A stretch of 21,159 nt of DNA from Pseudomonadota bacterium. GTDB taxonomy: Bacteria > Pseudomonadota > Gammaproteobacteria > Steroidobacterales > Steroidobacteraceae. Shown here piece after piece: positions 21,033-21,159 of this stretch (positions are counted from its first letter, which is position 1; every line of letters starts with the position of its first letter). The notes beneath the pieces are model-generated. The model searched no databases. It was not told the DNA's origin and saw only the letters and a program-made list of their open reading frames with translations. The position numbers and the translations under genes are program-made. The DNA lies in contig JAEWBG010000063.1 in assembly GCA_023391335.1 (NCBI GenBank), positions 1-21,159 on the forward strand, given 5' to 3'.

Positions 21033-21159
21033 GTGGCCGGCTCAACTGATCAGCGCAACACTTTCTGCCAGCTTTTCTGCTGGCGTTTGGAACTGCAATG
21101 TCTCACGAGGTCGGCCGTTGAGTCGATGGGCAATGCGATCTAAATGAGCTTGTGAGTGC
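21033..21159 (-). mobile_element. Second IS30-family right end, inverted relative to the first
   Basis: Bases 21033-21152 are the exact reverse complement of 1-120, and seven further element bases reach the window edge. The element end at 21033 abuts an intergenic TTCCTTTTGTGTTCTTTGTG string (minus strand), a relative of the CACAAAG repeats. The element fragment in the window is 127 bases. Confidence 0.8.
21042..21159 (-). CDS. IS30-family transposase, C-terminal fragment (cut by window edge)
   Basis: Thirty-eight codons and a stop (TGA, complement of 21042-21044) remain. The protein is identical to that encoded at 1-111, with two extra N-terminal residues (HS). It shows LNGRPRETLQF and TPAEKL at the C-terminus, typical of IS30 transposases. 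Reading is towards the phosphoribosyltransferase gene. Confidence 0.85.
   Translation of the reverse strand, partial: HSQAHLDRIAHRLNGRPRETLQFQTPAEKLAESVALIS

Overview
This 21.2 kb window looks like chromosomal DNA from a moderately GC-rich soil or freshwater gammaproteobacterium, perhaps of the Steroidobacter/Nevskia/Xanthomonas neighbourhood. That placement is an inference. It rests on DUF3175-, DUF6491- and DUF6498-like proteins, a Bcr/CflA-type exporter, multi-PAS sensor kinases, and intergenic DNA full of short dispersed repeats. No rRNA, tRNA or CRISPR array was seen.

The window is bounded by two identical, oppositely facing 3' ends of an IS30-family insertion sequence (1-120 and 21033-21152). 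Both transposase fragments are cut by the window edge, so this is probably a whole contig that stops in a collapsed repeat. Whether the two copies form a composite transposon cannot be told from here.

Layout. (a) 121-1442: repeat modules, a HicAB-like toxin-antitoxin pair with a damaged toxin N-terminus, and a convergent Asp/Glu racemase. (b) 1833-5263: a same-strand block of small accessory genes: hotdog thioesterase, two small membrane proteins, a GNAT acetyltransferase, an RBBP9/YdeN-like hydrolase and a secreted alpha/beta hydrolase. (c) 5264-8371: a repeat-rich gap, then a ferric-reductase-like flavocytochrome divergent from an exported beta-lactamase-fold serine hydrolase. (d) 8543-13892: a translationally coupled signalling operon of a GAF/PAS histidine kinase, a single-domain response regulator and a REC-PAS-PAS-kinase-REC hybrid. 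No DNA-binding output domain is present, so the cascade probably acts by protein contact or through a distant partner. (e) 14142-16069: a secreted HExxH peptidase divergent from a class I methyltransferase. (f) 16076-16715: a good sigma70-type promoter placed so that transcription should start at the ATG of a 29-codon leader ORF, then hairpins and a conserved-looking hypothetical gene. (g) 16777-20979: DUF3175 protein, DUF6491-like lipoprotein, DUF6498-like membrane protein, MFS exporter and a convergent purine-type phosphoribosyltransferase.

The longer gaps are mosaics of recurring short modules: heptamer GTGACGG and octamer GTGATGGG arrays, CACAAAG-type strings, GCCGCAGAGAACGC strings, CTCCGTGCTCTCCGTG strings and REP-like GC hairpins. 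Two genes end inside such arrays. The most interesting items are the leaderless leader ORF with its possible RNA switch, the repeat mosaic and its relation to IS30 insertion, the atypical racemase active site and the kinase operon.
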